Assembly: GCF_003387535.1 (NCBI RefSeq)
Contig: NZ_QUNR01000002.1
Coordinates: 126,827-190,826, forward strand
Source: Paraperlucidibaca baekdonensis
GTDB lineage: Bacteria; Pseudomonadota; Gammaproteobacteria; Pseudomonadales; Moraxellaceae
DNA length: 64,000 nt
Direction: 5' to 3'
The position numbers were made by a program, and so were the translations under genes. How positions within the stretch are numbered: the stretch's first letter is position 1; each line of letters opens with the position of its first letter. The notes under the pieces are model-generated. The model saw only the letters and a list, made by a program, of their open reading frames with translations, was not told the DNA's origin and did no database searches. Below are positions 48,895-58,926 of this stretch, piece by piece.

Positions 48895-49566
48895 ATGATC
48901 ACTGTTCACCATTTGGAACATTCGCGGTCACAGCGGGTGCTGTGGTTGCTCGAAGAGCTGGGTCTGCCATACCAGGTCGTGCGTTACGCGCGCGATCCGC
49001 AGACCATGCTCGCGCCGGCGGCGCTGCGTGCGATTCATCCGCTCGGCAAATCACCGATCATCACCGATGGTGATGTGGTGGTGGCGGAGTCGGGCGCCAT
49101 CGTGGAATATCTTGTGGAAACCTACGGTGAAGGCGCTTTGCAGCCAGCAGTTGGTACGCCAGAGCGTCTGCGCTACCGCTATTGGTTGCATTACGCTGAA
49201 GGCTCAGCCATGCCGCCGCTGCTCTTAAAGCTGGTGTTTAGCCGTTTGGCGCAGGCGAAAATGCCGTGGCTGGTGCGGCCCATTGCGCGAAAAATTAGCG
49301 AAGGCGCACAGAAAAACTTCATTGATCCGCAACTCAAGCAGCACTTGGCCTTTATGGAGGCTGAAATGGTGGGTCGCACGTGGCTCTGTGGTGAAGACTT
49401 TAGTGCCGCTGATGTGCAAATGAGCTTTCCCCTAGAGGCGGCGAGTGCACGCGGTGGCTTAGATGCATCCTACCCGCAGCTCTCGGCGTTGCTGGAGCGC
49501 ATGCACGCGCGTCCCGCTTATCGGAAAGCCTTGGCGCAAGGTGGCCCCTATGAGTTGATGCGCTAG
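48895..49566 (+). CDS. Glutathione S-transferase family protein
   Basis: 223 aa, two-domain GST fold. N-terminal thioredoxin-like half: VHHLEHSRSQRVLWLLEELG, KSPIITDGDVVVAESGAIVE (20) with the glutathione-binding ES motif. C-terminal helical half: FSAADVQMSFPLEAA. A Ser in HSRSQR may be the catalytic residue. Substrate unknown. GGAG precedes the ATG, 19 bp after secF. Confidence 0.9.
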   Translation: MITVHHLEHSRSQRVLWLLEELGLPYQVVRYARDPQTMLAPAALRAIHPLGKSPIITDGDVVVAESGAIVEYLVETYGEGALQPAVGTPERLRYRYWLHYAEGSAMPPLLLKLVFSRLAQAKMPWLVRPIARKISEGAQKNFIDPQLKQHLAFMEAEMVGRTWLCGEDFSAADVQMSFPLEAASARGGLDASYPQLSALLERMHARPAYRKALAQGGPYELMR

Positions 49567-49614
49567 CTCAGTCATGTAGACTGCTTGTGCTATTAAATCT
49601 TAGGAGCATCAAGA

Positions 49615-49905
49615 ATGAATGTTAAATTTGCCGCTGCACTATCGCTCGCTTTAGGCGCTGCTCTGTTGACCGGTTGCGAAAAAAAACCAGAAACTGCCAT
49701 GGACAATGCAGCTGAAGCGGTGGGTGATGCCACTGATACGCGTGAAAACGAAGGCATGAAAGATGCCATGGAAGACATGAAAGATGCCGCTGCTGATGCA
49801 GGCGACGCTATGGGCGATGCTGCTGAAGACGCGGGTGAGGCCATGAGTGATGCGGCTTCTGATGCCAAAGACTCGATGAACGACATGATGAACGGCGACA
49901 AATAA
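49615..49905 (+). CDS. Small lipoprotein made of 11-residue Ala/Asp-rich repeats
   Basis: 96-aa product. Signal peptide with lipobox LLTGC, lipidated Cys21; residue +2 is Glu, so no inner-membrane retention signal. The mature part is very acidic. From residue 55 an 11-residue repeat is clear: M55, M66, M77 and M88 begin units of the form MxDAAxDAxDA. Such hendecad repeats form amphipathic helices as in LEA-like or apolipoprotein-like proteins. Function unknown. AGGAG precedes the ATG and a terminator follows, so it is a single-gene unit. Confidence 0.85.
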   Translation: MNVKFAAALSLALGAALLTGCEKKPETAMDNAAEAVGDATDTRENEGMKDAMEDMKDAAADAGDAMGDAAEDAGEAMSDAASDAKDSMNDMMNGDK

Positions 49906-49921
49906 TCGCTTGTAATGTGTC

Positions 49922-49950
49922 AAAAACCCGGCTTCGGCTGGGTTTTTTTT
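49922..49950 (+). terminator. Terminator after the repeat lipoprotein gene
   Basis: AAAAACCCGGC (49922-49932), TTCG, GCTGGGTTTTTTTT (49937-49950). Stable hairpin with T-run. Confidence 0.9.
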
Positions 49951-50060
49951 ATGCAGCGACGGTTTATCTAGACAAAACACATACAAAACTTGGCGCCGCT
50001 TGCCTTGTATTTGATTAAATAATCGCCAACCATGACTGCCTGACAATCATGAGACAGGTC

Positions 50061-50714
50061 ATGAAGCGACTTTTTTTGGCCACGGCAGTGGCGGCATCGC
50101 CATTACACGCGGGCGAATTAAAGCCAATTCTCACCCTGAAAAATCTCTTTAAAGAAGTGCCTGCCAAGCTCGGCTTGATGACCAAGCAAGAGCGCCTGCT
50201 GCAGAGTGAATACGACCGCCTTGAGGGCAGTGTGAAAAGCCCCGATGCCGGCATGGCGCTGGTCTCTAGCGAGCGCGACATGGACACACGCTTTTGCCAG
50301 CTCGGCGATTGCACCTCGGGCAATGCCTTTCGCATGCGCCAAGACCGCACTGGCTTGGCCTGGAACTTACCCGTGAACACCGATTTCCGCGTGGCCGCTA
50401 AGGCGGAATGGGTGCGCTACGAGACCTATTCGCCGAGTCAGCGCAGCAGTGAAGGCCTGTTTGGCATGGGCGTTGGGATCGATAGCAGCTGGCGCTTGAG
50501 CAGTGCCATCTCTGCGTATGCTAGTGCTGGCGTGTTGCAGCTGGAGTCGCGCTCGGGCATGGAAGGGCTGCTGGGCTTGAGCACACAGCTCGATAAAACC
50601 AAGCTGTTTGTTGAGGCCACGTGGATGCAAATGAATGCATCAAACCGAACGGAAACTAGCGTGGACTCCAACAATCTGCGGGTGGGTATTTCGCGGGCTT
50701 TTTCTGGGCTCTAA
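50061..50714 (+). CDS. Exported protein of unknown function, possibly outer-membrane
   Basis: About 217 aa from ATG 50061 (ATG 50049 adds four residues). N-terminal signal peptide KRLFLATAVAASPLHA with likely cleavage after LHA. The mature part has a helical basic start (LKNLFKEVPAKLGLMTKQER), one Cys pair (CQLGDC), then alternating beta-type strands from about residue 95 to the end (FRVAAKAEWVRYETY, GLFGMGVGIDSSWRL, SAISAYASAGVLQLE, TKLFVEATWMQMN, NLRVGISRAFSGL). The pattern suggests a small beta-barrel or beta-sandwich, but I do not recognise a family. Confidence 0.7.
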   Translation: MKRLFLATAVAASPLHAGELKPILTLKNLFKEVPAKLGLMTKQERLLQSEYDRLEGSVKSPDAGMALVSSERDMDTRFCQLGDCTSGNAFRMRQDRTGLAWNLPVNTDFRVAAKAEWVRYETYSPSQRSSEGLFGMGVGIDSSWRLSSAISAYASAGVLQLESRSGMEGLLGLSTQLDKTKLFVEATWMQMNASNRTETSVDSNNLRVGISRAFSGL

Positions 50715-50730
50715 AGCATTCGTTGGGCAT

Positions 50731-50766
50731 AAAAAAGCCGCGGTGTTAGCGCGGCTGTTTGTTTTA
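50731..50766. terminator. Bidirectional terminator between the exported-protein gene and suhB
   Basis: AGCCGCG (50736-50742) / CGCGGCT (50750-50756) with a 7-nt loop. Read from suhB it is followed by six U; read the other way by a broken T tract. Confidence 0.8.
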
Positions 50767-51579
50767 GCCTTTTAAGCTGGCCGGCACATGCGGTGCCAAC
50801 GCGGTGAGCAAGCCTTTAAACACCTTCGGATTGCCGGCAACAATATTGCCGCTGGCCAAGTAGCTGTGGCCGCCAGCAAAGTCAGATACCAAGCCGCCGG
50901 CCTCACGAATAATTAGCTCGCCAGCAGCGATATCCCAGGGCGCTAAGCCAAATTCAAAGAAGCCATCTAAGCGACCGGCCGCGACATAGGCGAGGTCGAG
51001 CGATGCGGCACCGGCACGGCGCAGGCCGGCGGTTTGGCTCGCGATGGCCTTGAACATATTGAGGTAGCCATCCATCGCGTGCATTTGATCGGGGCGGAAA
51101 GGGAAGCCGGTGCCAATCAACGCACCCTCTAAGCCGCGACGGTCGGAGACGCGCAAGCGGCGGCCGTTCATGGTGGCGCCGCGGCCACGACTGGCGGAGA
51201 AGGCTTCGCGCTTGAGCGGGTCGAGCACCACCGCGTGTTCGGTGACGCCTTTGTATTGCACGGCAATGGAGATCGCGTATTGCGGAAAGCCGTGGATGAA
51301 ATTCGTGGTGCCATCGAGCGGATCGATAATCCACAGCCAGTCCGCGCCTTCACCTTTGCCGGCCGTGCGCCCTGACTCTTCGGCTTGAATGCCGTGGCCC
51401 GGATACGTCTTTTTCACGAAATCGATGATGGCGCGCTCAGCGGCGGTATCGACTTGCGTGACGTAGTCGTTCAAGCCTTTCGCTTCAACATCAACTAAAT
51501 CTAAACGGTCGGCGGCTTTCGCGATAATATCGGCGGCCAAGTTGGCGGCGCGAAGCGCCATCGTCAGCATGGGTTGCAT
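50764..51579 (-). CDS. suhB: Inositol monophosphatase family protein SuhB
   Basis: Mg-dependent inositol-1-phosphatase fold, 271 aa; in E. coli it also takes part in rRNA antitermination and folding. Motifs: DYVTQVDTAAERAI, EESGRTAGKG, WIIDPLDGTTNFIHGFP (metal site) and APWDIAAGELIIREAGG. Divergent from trmJ, with 56 bp between, as in Pseudomonas. Confidence 0.96.
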   Translation of the reverse strand: MQPMLTMALRAANLAADIIAKAADRLDLVDVEAKGLNDYVTQVDTAAERAIIDFVKKTYPGHGIQAEESGRTAGKGEGADWLWIIDPLDGTTNFIHGFPQYAISIAVQYKGVTEHAVVLDPLKREAFSASRGRGATMNGRRLRVSDRRGLEGALIGTGFPFRPDQMHAMDGYLNMFKAIASQTAGLRRAGAASLDLAYVAAGRLDGFFEFGLAPWDIAAGELIIREAGGLVSDFAGGHSYLASGNIVAGNPKVFKGLLTALAPHVPASLKG

Positions 51580-51635
51580 GTAGCGGACTCTGTATAAAGA
51601 ACGTGGGATGCAGCTAGTGTAACATAGGCCGCCTT

Positions 51636-52472
51636 ATGAATATCTCTACTCGTATTATCCTTGTGCACACTTCCTTGCCGGCGAATATCGGCTCGGCAGC
51701 GCGTGCCATGAAAACCATGGGCCTCACCGATCTGGTGCTGGTCTGCCCGAAGCATTTCCCGCATGCCGATGCCACCTCGTTGGCCTCGGGCGCCTCCGAC
51801 ATTCTCGCCAATGCGCGCGTGGTCGCGACACTGGCCGACGCCATCGCCGATTGCGAAGTCGTGCTCGGCACCAGCGCCCGCAATCGCACCATTAACATCG
51901 CGCAAATCGATGCCCGTGAAGCCGGCCAAATGGCTCAGCAATACGGCGCCAATGGGGCCAAGCTCGCCTTTGTCTTTGGTCGCGAAGATCGCGGTTTAAC
52001 CAATGATGAGCTGCAGCTTTGCCATGGCCATGTATTCATCCCCACCAATGAAGTCTATGGTGTGCTCAATGTAGCCTCGGCTGTGCAAGTGCTGAGCTAC
52101 GAGACGCGCATGGCGCATTTGTTGGCAAGTGAGGCGCCGGTGACCACGGCGGCATCGGCCGCTGAGCCGGAGCGTATGCCCATCACGCTAGTGCCTTGGG
52201 ATGAAGAGCTGATTCCCGGCGAGGACATGGCGCAATTTTATACGCATTTGGAGCAAGCCTTGGTCGCCGCCGAGTTTTTGGATCCCGCGAACCCACGGCA
52301 AATTCTCACGCGACTGCGGCGTTTGTTTGGCCGCACCCGCCTAGACCGGCCGGAGTACAATTTATTGCGCGGATTTTTCAAGCGGGTGATTGCGCTCAGT
52401 GCCGATGCGCCGCGTCGAGCGGCCGCGCCATCACCCGCCATTGCAGCACGCGCTGAGCAGGAGCGCCCATGA
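51636..52472 (+). CDS. trmJ: tRNA (cytidine/uridine-32-2'-O)-methyltransferase TrmJ
   Basis: SPOUT-class methyltransferase acting on position 32 of tRNA. The 278-aa protein has the knot core: [20 protein letters not shown] (20) at the N-terminus, [17 protein letters not shown] and [20 protein letters not shown] (20). The C-terminal extension (about 170-278) with a low-complexity tail is typical of TrmJ. It overlaps cysE by ATGA. Confidence 0.96.
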   Translation: MNISTRIILVHTSLPANIGSAARAMKTMGLTDLVLVCPKHFPHADATSLASGASDILANARVVATLADAIADCEVVLGTSARNRTINIAQIDAREAGQMAQQYGANGAKLAFVFGREDRGLTNDELQLCHGHVFIPTNEVYGVLNVASAVQVLSYETRMAHLLASEAPVTTAASAAEPERMPITLVPWDEELIPGEDMAQFYTHLEQALVAAEFLDPANPRQILTRLRRLFGRTRLDRPEYNLLRGFFKRVIALSADAPRRAAAPSPAIAARAEQERP

Positions 52473-53284
52473 GTGAGCCTATGAATACAAAGACCCGCGA
52501 AGGCCTATTTTGCCGTATCCGTGAAGACATCGACTCGGTGTTTGATCGTGACCCGGCGGCGCGCACACGGCTTGAAGTCTTTCTAAATTACCCCGGCCTG
52601 CATGCGGCGCTGGCGCATCGTTGGGCGCATCGACTTTGGCACGCCAACTGGAAAGGCTTGGCGCGTTTTATCTCGACCTTGTCGCGGTTTTGGACAGGCA
52701 TCGAGATTCATCCGGGCGCGAAAATTGGTCGACGCTTTTTTATTGATCACGGCATGGGGGTGGTCATTGGCGAGACCGCCGAAATTGGCGATGACGTCAC
52801 GCTGTATCATGGCGTTACGCTCGGCGGCACGTCGTGGGATGGTGGCAAGCGTCATCCCACCTTAGAAGATGGCGTCGTGGTTGGCGCCGGCGCGCAAGTG
52901 CTGGGGCCGATCACCATTGGTCGTGGCGCGAAGGTGGGCTCCAATGCCGTGGTGGTGAAAGCCGTGCCAGCCGAGGCCACCGTGGTCGGTCCGGCGGCGC
53001 GTATCATCTTGCCGGCGGCTTGCAAAGATGCGCAAGAGCAAGCGCGGCGCGACTTTGCCGAGCGCATTGGCTTCCCGGCTTATGCCGCACAGCCGGATTT
53101 GCCCGACCCGGTATTGGCCGCTATGCGCGATTTGCTCGACCACATGCAAGCGGCGGAAGCGCGCATGGATAGAATGTGCGCCGACTTGCGTGAAGCCGGC
53201 ATTGAAGTCTGCAATAAACGCGCCGGTGCCATTCGTGCGGAAACGCTGGCAACGGTGCAGGAAGATGAAAGCGGGCGTGGATAG
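52469..53284 (+). CDS. cysE: Serine O-acetyltransferase CysE
   Basis: First step of cysteine synthesis: acetylates serine. 271 aa; N-terminal helical domain, then left-handed beta-helix hexapeptides ([20 protein letters not shown], 20) with the catalytic DHG and [19 protein letters not shown]. The C-terminus is extended (about 185-271) and helical, as in the long pseudomonad form. Location just ahead of iscR links cysteine supply with IscS. Confidence 0.95.
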   Translation: MSEPMNTKTREGLFCRIREDIDSVFDRDPAARTRLEVFLNYPGLHAALAHRWAHRLWHANWKGLARFISTLSRFWTGIEIHPGAKIGRRFFIDHGMGVVIGETAEIGDDVTLYHGVTLGGTSWDGGKRHPTLEDGVVVGAGAQVLGPITIGRGAKVGSNAVVVKAVPAEATVVGPAARIILPAACKDAQEQARRDFAERIGFPAYAAQPDLPDPVLAAMRDLLDHMQAAEARMDRMCADLREAGIEVCNKRAGAIRAETLATVQEDESGRG

Positions 53285-53359
53285 TCGGCAAATTATACCG
53301 TTGGCTACTGGCATTTCGGCTGCGCACTGCCTACAATCCCGACCGCTTTACTCGGATAA

Positions 53360-53384
53360 ATAGTTGACTAAACCACTCGGGATT
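53360..53384 (+). promoter_or_regulatory. IscR type 1 binding site A upstream of iscR
   Basis: 25-bp stretch matching the known type 1 pattern ATASYYGACTR...AGTCRRSTAT in about 21 of 25 positions (left half ATAGTTGACTA, right half CACTCGGGATT). It covers the -35 box TTGACT, so [2Fe-2S]-IscR would repress its own operon, as in E. coli. Confidence 0.7.
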
Positions 53385-53392
53385 AATACCCT
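53364..53392 (+). promoter_or_regulatory. iscR promoter
   Basis: TTGACT (53364-53369), 17-bp spacer, TACCCT (53387-53392). The -35 is strong and the -10 weak, and both IscR sites overlap it. Confidence 0.55.
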
Positions 53393-53410
53393 AGTAAAAC
53401 ACTAGGAATT
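53386..53410 (+). promoter_or_regulatory. IscR type 1-like site B
   Basis: Perfect inverted repeat CCTAGT (53390-53395), AAAAC, ACTAGG (53401-53406) within an ATA...AAT frame resembling the type 1 pattern. It lies 26 bp downstream of site A and covers the -10 box and start site. Confidence 0.55.
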
Positions 53411-53426
53411 AGTCGGAGCCACTGCG

Positions 53427-53915
53427 ATGCGCTTAACCACCAAAGGCCGCTATGCCGTGACCGCTATGCTGGACTTGGCGCTCAATGCCCAACACGGCCC
53501 AGTCAACCTCAACGACATCTCTGATCGTCAGTCGATTTCAGTGTCGTATTTGGAGCAGCTGTTTGCCAAATTGCGCAAAAGTGCTTTGGTACTCAGCGTG
53601 CGTGGCCCTGGGGGTGGTTACCAACTCGCGCGTGCCGCCGACGGTATTTATGTGGCGCAGATCATCGATGCCGTGGATGAGTCGGTCGACGCCACACGCT
53701 GCGGTGGTCAAGGCGATTGTCAGCAGGGCGCCACCTGTCTTACTCATGAATTGTGGACAGACCTGAGCCAACAGATTCATCATTTTCTCGACAACATCAG
53801 TCTGCAAGCCTTGGTAGCGCGCCGTGAAGTTCAAGCGGTGTCGATTCGCCAAAGTGAGCAGCAGCGTTTACGCCACGATGGCCTAGCGCCCGATACGCAT
53901 TTAGCAACGGCTTAA
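53427..53915 (+). CDS. iscR: Fe-S cluster regulator IscR
   Basis: Rrf2-family regulator, 162 aa, N-terminal winged helix ([20 protein letters not shown], 20) and a [2Fe-2S] site with C92, C98, C104 and H107 exactly as in E. coli IscR. It represses the isc operon when its cluster is loaded. First gene of iscRSUA-hscBA-fdx-iscX. Confidence 0.97.
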   Translation: MRLTTKGRYAVTAMLDLALNAQHGPVNLNDISDRQSISVSYLEQLFAKLRKSALVLSVRGPGGGYQLARAADGIYVAQIIDAVDESVDATRCGGQGDCQQGATCLTHELWTDLSQQIHHFLDNISLQALVARREVQAVSIRQSEQQRLRHDGLAPDTHLATA

Positions 53916-53942
53916 GCCATTGCCACCGACACAGAGGTTTAT

Positions 53943-55160
53943 ATGAAGCGTCCGATCTATCTCGATTACTCCTCCACCACGCCGGTCGATCCGCGCGTTG
54001 CTGAGGCCATGATGGACTGCTTACGATTGGAGGGTAACTTCGGTAATCCTGCCTCGCGTTCGCATATGTATGGTTGGCAGGCCGAAGAAGCGGTAGAAGC
54101 GGCGCGAGGCCACGTTGCGGCCTTGGTGCAAGCCGATCCACGCGAGATCGTCTGGACCTCCGGCGCTACCGAGTCTAATAACCTGGCCATTAAAGGCGTG
54201 GCAGGTTTTTACGGCAAAAAGGGCAAGCACATTGTGACCTCGAAAATCGAGCACAAAGCCGTGCTTGATGCCTGCCGTCAGCTCGAACGCGAAGGCTTTG
54301 AGATCACCTATTTAGACCCCGAAGCGGGCAGCGGCTTAATCCAGCCAGCCATGGTCGAAGCGGCCTTGCGTGATGACACAATTCTGGTTTCGTTGATGCA
54401 TGTTAATAACGAGATTGGCACCATCACCGATATCGCCGCCATTGGCGAAATCACGCGAGCGCGCGGCATTTTATTGCATGTTGATGCCGCGCAATCGACC
54501 GGCAAGATCGACATTGATCTGAACGCCATGAAAGTCGATTTAATGAGCTTTTGTGCGCACAAAACCTATGGCCCGAAAGGCGTTGGTGCGCTGTATGTGC
54601 GCCGCAAGCCGCGCGTGCGTTTAGAAGCACAAATTCATGGCGGCGGTCATGAGCGCGGCATGCGCTCAGGCACGCTGGCCACGCATCAATTAGTGGGCAT
54701 GGGTGAAGCCTTCCGCCTAGCACACGAAGAGATGAACGCCGAGCAAGACCGCCTGCGTGGCTTGCGCGATCGCCTGTGGGCCGGCCTGCAAGGCTTGGAG
54801 CAAGTTTTTGTCAATGGCTCGCTGGAACAGCGCATTGCCGGCAACTTAAACGTCAGCTTCAATTTTGTTGAAGGTGAGTCGCTGATCATGGCGCTGAAAG
54901 ACATGGCGGTATCGTCTGGCTCGGCCTGTACATCGGCTAGCCTTGAGCCATCTTATGTGTTGCGTGCGCTAGGCCTCAGCGATGAGCTCGCACACAGCTC
55001 GATTCGATTTACCATGGGGCGTTTTACTACTGAGGATGACATCGACTTTGTCATTGAGCAGTCCCGTGCGGCGGTCAACCGCCTGCGCGATTTATCGCCC
55101 TTGTGGGATATGTATAAAGACGGCATCGACCTATCCACCGTGCAGTGGGCAGCACACTAA
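53943..55160 (+). CDS. iscS: Cysteine desulfurase IscS
   Basis: PLP enzyme that takes sulfur from cysteine for Fe-S clusters and tRNA thiolation. 405 aa. PLP lysine in [28 protein letters not shown] near the N-terminus, HVNNEIGTI, and the mobile active Cys in [17 protein letters not shown] (about residue 328). The usual helper-binding C-terminus ([16 protein letters not shown]) is present. Confidence 0.98.
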   Translation: MKRPIYLDYSSTTPVDPRVAEAMMDCLRLEGNFGNPASRSHMYGWQAEEAVEAARGHVAALVQADPREIVWTSGATESNNLAIKGVAGFYGKKGKHIVTSKIEHKAVLDACRQLEREGFEITYLDPEAGSGLIQPAMVEAALRDDTILVSLMHVNNEIGTITDIAAIGEITRARGILLHVDAAQSTGKIDIDLNAMKVDLMSFCAHKTYGPKGVGALYVRRKPRVRLEAQIHGGGHERGMRSGTLATHQLVGMGEAFRLAHEEMNAEQDRLRGLRDRLWAGLQGLEQVFVNGSLEQRIAGNLNVSFNFVEGESLIMALKDMAVSSGSACTSASLEPSYVLRALGLSDELAHSSIRFTMGRFTTEDDIDFVIEQSRAAVNRLRDLSPLWDMYKDGIDLSTVQWAAH

Positions 55161-55188
55161 CTCTGCCCAGCAGACCAGGAGAACTATC

Positions 55189-55572
55189 ATGGCCTATAGC
55201 GAAAAAGTCATCGACCATTACGAAAATCCGCGCAACGTGGGCAAGCTTGAAAAAGGCGATGCTGATGTCGGTACCGGCATGGTTGGCGCGCCGGCCTGCG
55301 GCGATGTCATGCAGCTGCAAATCAAGGTCAACGCTGCTGGCGTGATCGAAGATGCTAAGTTCAAAACCTACGGCTGTGGCTCGGCCATTGCCTCGAGCTC
55401 GCTGGTCACCGAATGGGTGAAAGGCAAGAGCTTGGATGAAGCCGCCGGCATCAAAAACACGCAAATTGCCGAAGAGTTGGCGCTGCCGCCAGTGAAAATT
55501 CACTGCTCGGTGTTGGCGGAAGATGCCATTAAAGCCGCCGTGGCTGACTACCGCAAAAAGCACGGCGCCTAA
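55189..55572 (+). CDS. iscU: Fe-S cluster scaffold IscU
   Basis: Scaffold on which clusters are built. 127 aa from ATG 55189, preceded by CCAGGAGAA. Ligands C37 (in GAPACGD), C63 and C106, D39, and the HscA-binding LPPVK motif at 99-103 are all present. A reading from 54982 would overlap iscS and is rejected. Confidence 0.98.
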   Translation: MAYSEKVIDHYENPRNVGKLEKGDADVGTGMVGAPACGDVMQLQIKVNAAGVIEDAKFKTYGCGSAIASSSLVTEWVKGKSLDEAAGIKNTQIAEELALPPVKIHCSVLAEDAIKAAVADYRKKHGA

Positions 55573-55573
55573 G

Positions 55574-55897
55574 ATGGCGATTAGTCTCAGTGAGCCAGCC
55601 GCTCGCCATATTGCTGCGTGCCTCGCCGGGCGCAGCAAGGGCGAGGGCGTGCGTGTGGGCATTAAAACCTCAGGCTGCTCAGGCTTGGCCTATGTGCTCG
55701 AATTTGTCGATACCATTGCGCCGGAAGACCAAGTCTTTGAGTCGCATGGCATCAAAGTCATTGTTGACCCGAAAAGCTTGGCCTACCTAGACGGCACGCA
55801 AATGGACTTTGTTAAAGAAGGCCTCAATGAGGGCTTTAAGTTCACCAATCCCAATCAAAAAGGCGAGTGTGGCTGCGGCGAGTCGTTTACGGTCTAA
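55574..55897 (+). CDS. iscA: A-type Fe-S carrier IscA
   Basis: A-type carrier, 107 aa from ATG 55574. Cluster ligands C35 (TSGCSGLAY), C99 and C101 (ECGCGESF). One base separates it from the iscU stop; longer readings overlap iscU. Confidence 0.97.
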   Translation: MAISLSEPAARHIAACLAGRSKGEGVRVGIKTSGCSGLAYVLEFVDTIAPEDQVFESHGIKVIVDPKSLAYLDGTQMDFVKEGLNEGFKFTNPNQKGECGCGESFTV

Positions 55898-55915
55898 GCC
55901 GCGCTGAGCCCGTTG

Positions 55916-56452
55916 ATGGAGTCGCGTGTGGACAGCAGTGAAAACTACTTTGCCTTGTTTGGCTTGCCCGTGGCCTATGGCCTCGATGTGCAGGCGCTAG
56001 GTCCGTTGTGGCGCCAGCTGCAACAGCAGCATCACCCCGATCGTTTCAGTCACGATGCCAGTGCGCAAGCGCAGGCCGAGCTGCTGTCATCCCGCATTAA
56101 TGCCGCGCATGAGACGCTGCGTGATCCGGTGCGGCGCGCGCGCTACCTGCTTGAACTGGCTGGACACGGCATCGATAACGAAAGCACGACGGTATCCGAT
56201 ACCGATTTTCTCATGGCGCAAATGGATCTGCGTGAGCAGCTCGACGATGCCGAGAGCATTGAGGGGCTTGATGGCCTGCGCGATGAAGTGGGCCAATGGC
56301 AGGCGAGTTTGCAGCGCGAATTTGCCATTGATTATGCCGAGCCCGACTGGCCAGAAGCACAAGATACCGTGCGTAAAATGCAATTCATGCAGCGTTTATT
56401 GAGCGAGATCGATCGCCATATTGAGCGCCTCGAAGACGAACAGGATCTCTAG
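55916..56452 (+). CDS. hscB: Fe-S co-chaperone HscB
   Basis: J-domain partner of HscA that brings IscU. 178 aa. J domain with HHPDRF (HPD motif, about residues 41-44), then [13 protein letters not shown] linker and a C-terminal three-helix domain that binds IscU. Start could be ATG 55916 or GTG 55928; the second lies closer to the family start. Confidence 0.95.
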   Translation: MESRVDSSENYFALFGLPVAYGLDVQALGPLWRQLQQQHHPDRFSHDASAQAQAELLSSRINAAHETLRDPVRRARYLLELAGHGIDNESTTVSDTDFLMAQMDLREQLDDAESIEGLDGLRDEVGQWQASLQREFAIDYAEPDWPEAQDTVRKMQFMQRLLSEIDRHIERLEDEQDL

Positions 56453-56454
56453 TC

Positions 56455-58332
56455 ATGGCTTTGTTGCAAATCGCCGAACCCGGCCAGGCGCAGGCGCCGC
56501 ATCAGCATCGCCTGGCGATAGGCATTGATTTAGGCACCACGCACTCCTTAGTCGCCACTGTGCAGAGCGGCTTGCCACGCGTTTTGCCCGATGCCACCGG
56601 ACAGGTGCTACTGCCCTCGGTGGTGCATTACGGCGCTGAGGTCAGCGTGGGAGCCAATGCACTGGCGCGCGGTGCCAATGATGCCATTAACACCTTGTCA
56701 TCGGTGAAGCGCTTTATGGGTCGCGGTGCCAACGCCGCGCATCAACTCGGCGACCAGCTGCTCTACAATATCGTCACCCACGATAACGGCGTGCCGTATT
56801 TCCAAACCGCTGCTGGCGAGCGCAGTCCGGTCGAGGCATCTAGCGAAATTTTGAAAGCCTTGCGTGTGCGCGCTGAGGCGGTCATGGGCGGTGAACTGGC
56901 GGGCGCGGTGATTACCGTGCCAGCGTATTTTGACGAAGCCCAGCGGCAAGCCACCAAAGATGCTGCGCGCCTCGCTGGCCTAGAGGTTTTACGCCTGCTC
57001 AATGAGCCCACGGCGGCTGCCGTCGCCTATGGCCTTGATCGCGAAGCCGAGGGTGTGCACGCCATTTATGATTTGGGCGGCGGCACCTTCGATATTTCCA
57101 TTTTACGCTTACACAAAGGCGTATTTGAGGTGCTGGCCACCGGCGGTGATTCGGCGCTCGGCGGTGATGATTTCGACCACGCCATCGCGCAATGGCTGAT
57201 GCAGCAAGCACAGATTAGCCAGCCCGATGCCGATGCCCAGCGCCGCCTACTGACCACCGCGCGCAAGGTCAAAGAAGCACTGACTGAGCGCGATTCGGTG
57301 AGCTTAAACCTCGCCAAAGGCACCGGTGGTGCGCCGGCGGATTGGCAGGGCACACTCACGCGCGCCGACTTTGAGGCGCTCATTGCCCCAATGGTCGATC
57401 GCACTTTGAAAGCTTGCCGCCGCGCCCTGCGTGATGCCGGGTTGAAACCGGCAGACTTGAGTGAGGCCGTATTGGTGGGCGGATCCACGCGTGTGCCCTT
57501 GGTGCGCGAGCGCGTAGCCGAGTTTTTTGGTAAGCCGGCGCTGGCGCATCTTGATCCCGATCAGGTTGTGGCCATTGGGGCAGCCGTGCAGGCTGATGTG
57601 CTGGTTGGCAATAAGCCCGACAGCGACTTGCTCTTGCTCGATGTGATCCCGCTGTCGCTGGGCCTTGAGACCTATGGCGGTCTGGTGGAAAAAATCGTGC
57701 CGCGCAATACGCCGATTCCGGTCACTCGCGGGCAAGAGTTCACCACCTTCAAAGATGGCCAAACCGCAATGAGCCTGCATGTGCTGCAAGGCGAGCGCGA
57801 GCTCGTGGCCGATTGCCGCTCATTGGCGCGTTTTGAGCTGCGCGGCATTCCGGCCATGGTTGCCGGTGCCGCGCGTATTGTCGTGACCTTTCAAGTCGAT
57901 GCCGATGGCCTGCTCAGTGTCAGCGCCATGGAAACCACCTCTGGCGTGCGCGCCGATATCGTCGTGAAGCCTTCCTGGGGCTTGGCCGATGACGACATTT
58001 TGCGGCTTTTAAAAGAGTCGCAAACCCACGCGACTGAGGACATGCGCGCGCGCAGCCTACACGAGGCGAAAGCCGAGGCCGAGCGCTTGTGGTTAGCCAC
58101 CGACGCCGCTCTCGCCAGCGATGGCCATTTGCTCAGCAGTACCGAGCGCCAAACACTCAATGACCAGCTCGCCGCCCTCAAAGCACTGGCCGCAGGCGAT
58201 GATAGCGATGCCATCACCGCCGCCACCGAGGCGCTCAATGCCGCCAGCGAAGATTTCGCTGCACGGCGCATGGACGCTGGCATCCAATCGGCCTTTACCG
58301 GCAAAACCCTGACTCAAATCGAGGAGAAATAA
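56455..58332 (+). CDS. hscA: Fe-S chaperone HscA
   Basis: Specialised Hsp70 that releases clusters from IscU. 625 aa. ATPase domain with [32 protein letters not shown] (20), [10 protein letters not shown] and LVGGSTRVP; substrate domain with [14 protein letters not shown]; helical lid at the C-terminus. Linked by 2 bp to hscB and by 1 bp to fdx. Confidence 0.97.
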   Translation: MALLQIAEPGQAQAPHQHRLAIGIDLGTTHSLVATVQSGLPRVLPDATGQVLLPSVVHYGAEVSVGANALARGANDAINTLSSVKRFMGRGANAAHQLGDQLLYNIVTHDNGVPYFQTAAGERSPVEASSEILKALRVRAEAVMGGELAGAVITVPAYFDEAQRQATKDAARLAGLEVLRLLNEPTAAAVAYGLDREAEGVHAIYDLGGGTFDISILRLHKGVFEVLATGGDSALGGDDFDHAIAQWLMQQAQISQPDADAQRRLLTTARKVKEALTERDSVSLNLAKGTGGAPADWQGTLTRADFEALIAPMVDRTLKACRRALRDAGLKPADLSEAVLVGGSTRVPLVRERVAEFFGKPALAHLDPDQVVAIGAAVQADVLVGNKPDSDLLLLDVIPLSLGLETYGGLVEKIVPRNTPIPVTRGQEFTTFKDGQTAMSLHVLQGERELVADCRSLARFELRGIPAMVAGAARIVVTFQVDADGLLSVSAMETTSGVRADIVVKPSWGLADDDILRLLKESQTHATEDMRARSLHEAKAEAERLWLATDAALASDGHLLSSTERQTLNDQLAALKALAAGDDSDAITAATEALNAASEDFAARRMDAGIQSAFTGKTLTQIEEK

Positions 58333-58333
58333 T

Positions 58334-58672
58334 ATGCCGCAGATCATCATTCTGCCGCATCACGAGGTCTGCCCAGACGGGGCAGTGATCGAGGCCAACA
58401 CCGGCGAGACCGTCTGTGATGCAGCCTTGCGCCATGGCATTAGCATTGAGCATGCCTGCGAAAAATCCTGCGCTTGCACGACCTGCCATGTGGTGGTGCG
58501 CGAAGGTTTTGATTCGCTTGGCGAGCTCGATGAACTCGAAGAGGATATGCTCGATAAAGCCTGGGGCTTAGAGGCGGAGTCGCGTTTGTCGTGTCAGGCG
58601 GTGGTCGCCGACGACGACTTAGTGGTGGAAATCCCGCGCTACACACTCAATCACGCATCGGAACAACACTGA
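58334..58672 (+). CDS. fdx: ISC-type [2Fe-2S] ferredoxin
   Basis: Electron donor for Fe-S assembly, 112 aa. Ligands C42, C48, C51 and C87, with an extra C46, in EHACEKSCACTTCHV; adrenodoxin-type acidic helix ELDELEEDMLD. The TGA overlaps iscX (TGATG). Confidence 0.97.
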   Translation: MPQIIILPHHEVCPDGAVIEANTGETVCDAALRHGISIEHACEKSCACTTCHVVVREGFDSLGELDELEEDMLDKAWGLEAESRLSCQAVVADDDLVVEIPRYTLNHASEQH

Positions 58673-58863
58673 TGAAATGGACTGATACCTTAGATATTGC
58701 CATTGCGCTTTGTGATGCTCATCCCGACACAGATCCGCTCACCGTGCGCTTCACCGACCTACGCCAATGGGTCATGGACCTGTCCGAGTTTAACGATGAC
58801 CCGGCGCGTTGTGGCGAAAAAGTCCTCGAAGCTATTCAAATGGCGTGGATAGACGAAGTGTAA
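58672..58863 (+). CDS. iscX: Fe-S assembly protein IscX
   Basis: 63-aa acidic protein that binds IscS and iron. MKWTDTLDIAIALCDAHPDT (20), DLRQWVMDL and CGEKVLEAIQMAWIDE are family hallmarks. Last gene of the isc operon; start overlaps the fdx stop. Confidence 0.96.
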   Translation: MKWTDTLDIAIALCDAHPDTDPLTVRFTDLRQWVMDLSEFNDDPARCGEKVLEAIQMAWIDEV

Positions 58864-58874
58864 GTGCGTATAAT
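58846..58874 (+). promoter_or_regulatory. ndk promoter
   Basis: TGGATA (58846-58851), 17-bp spacer, perfect TATAAT (58869-58874). It begins inside the end of iscX and would give a leader of about 46 nt. Confidence 0.62.
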
Positions 58875-58926
58875 TTGCGCCCATTGACTGGCATTGGGCC
58901 AGCGCAACTATTTTTTGGAGTGCCTC

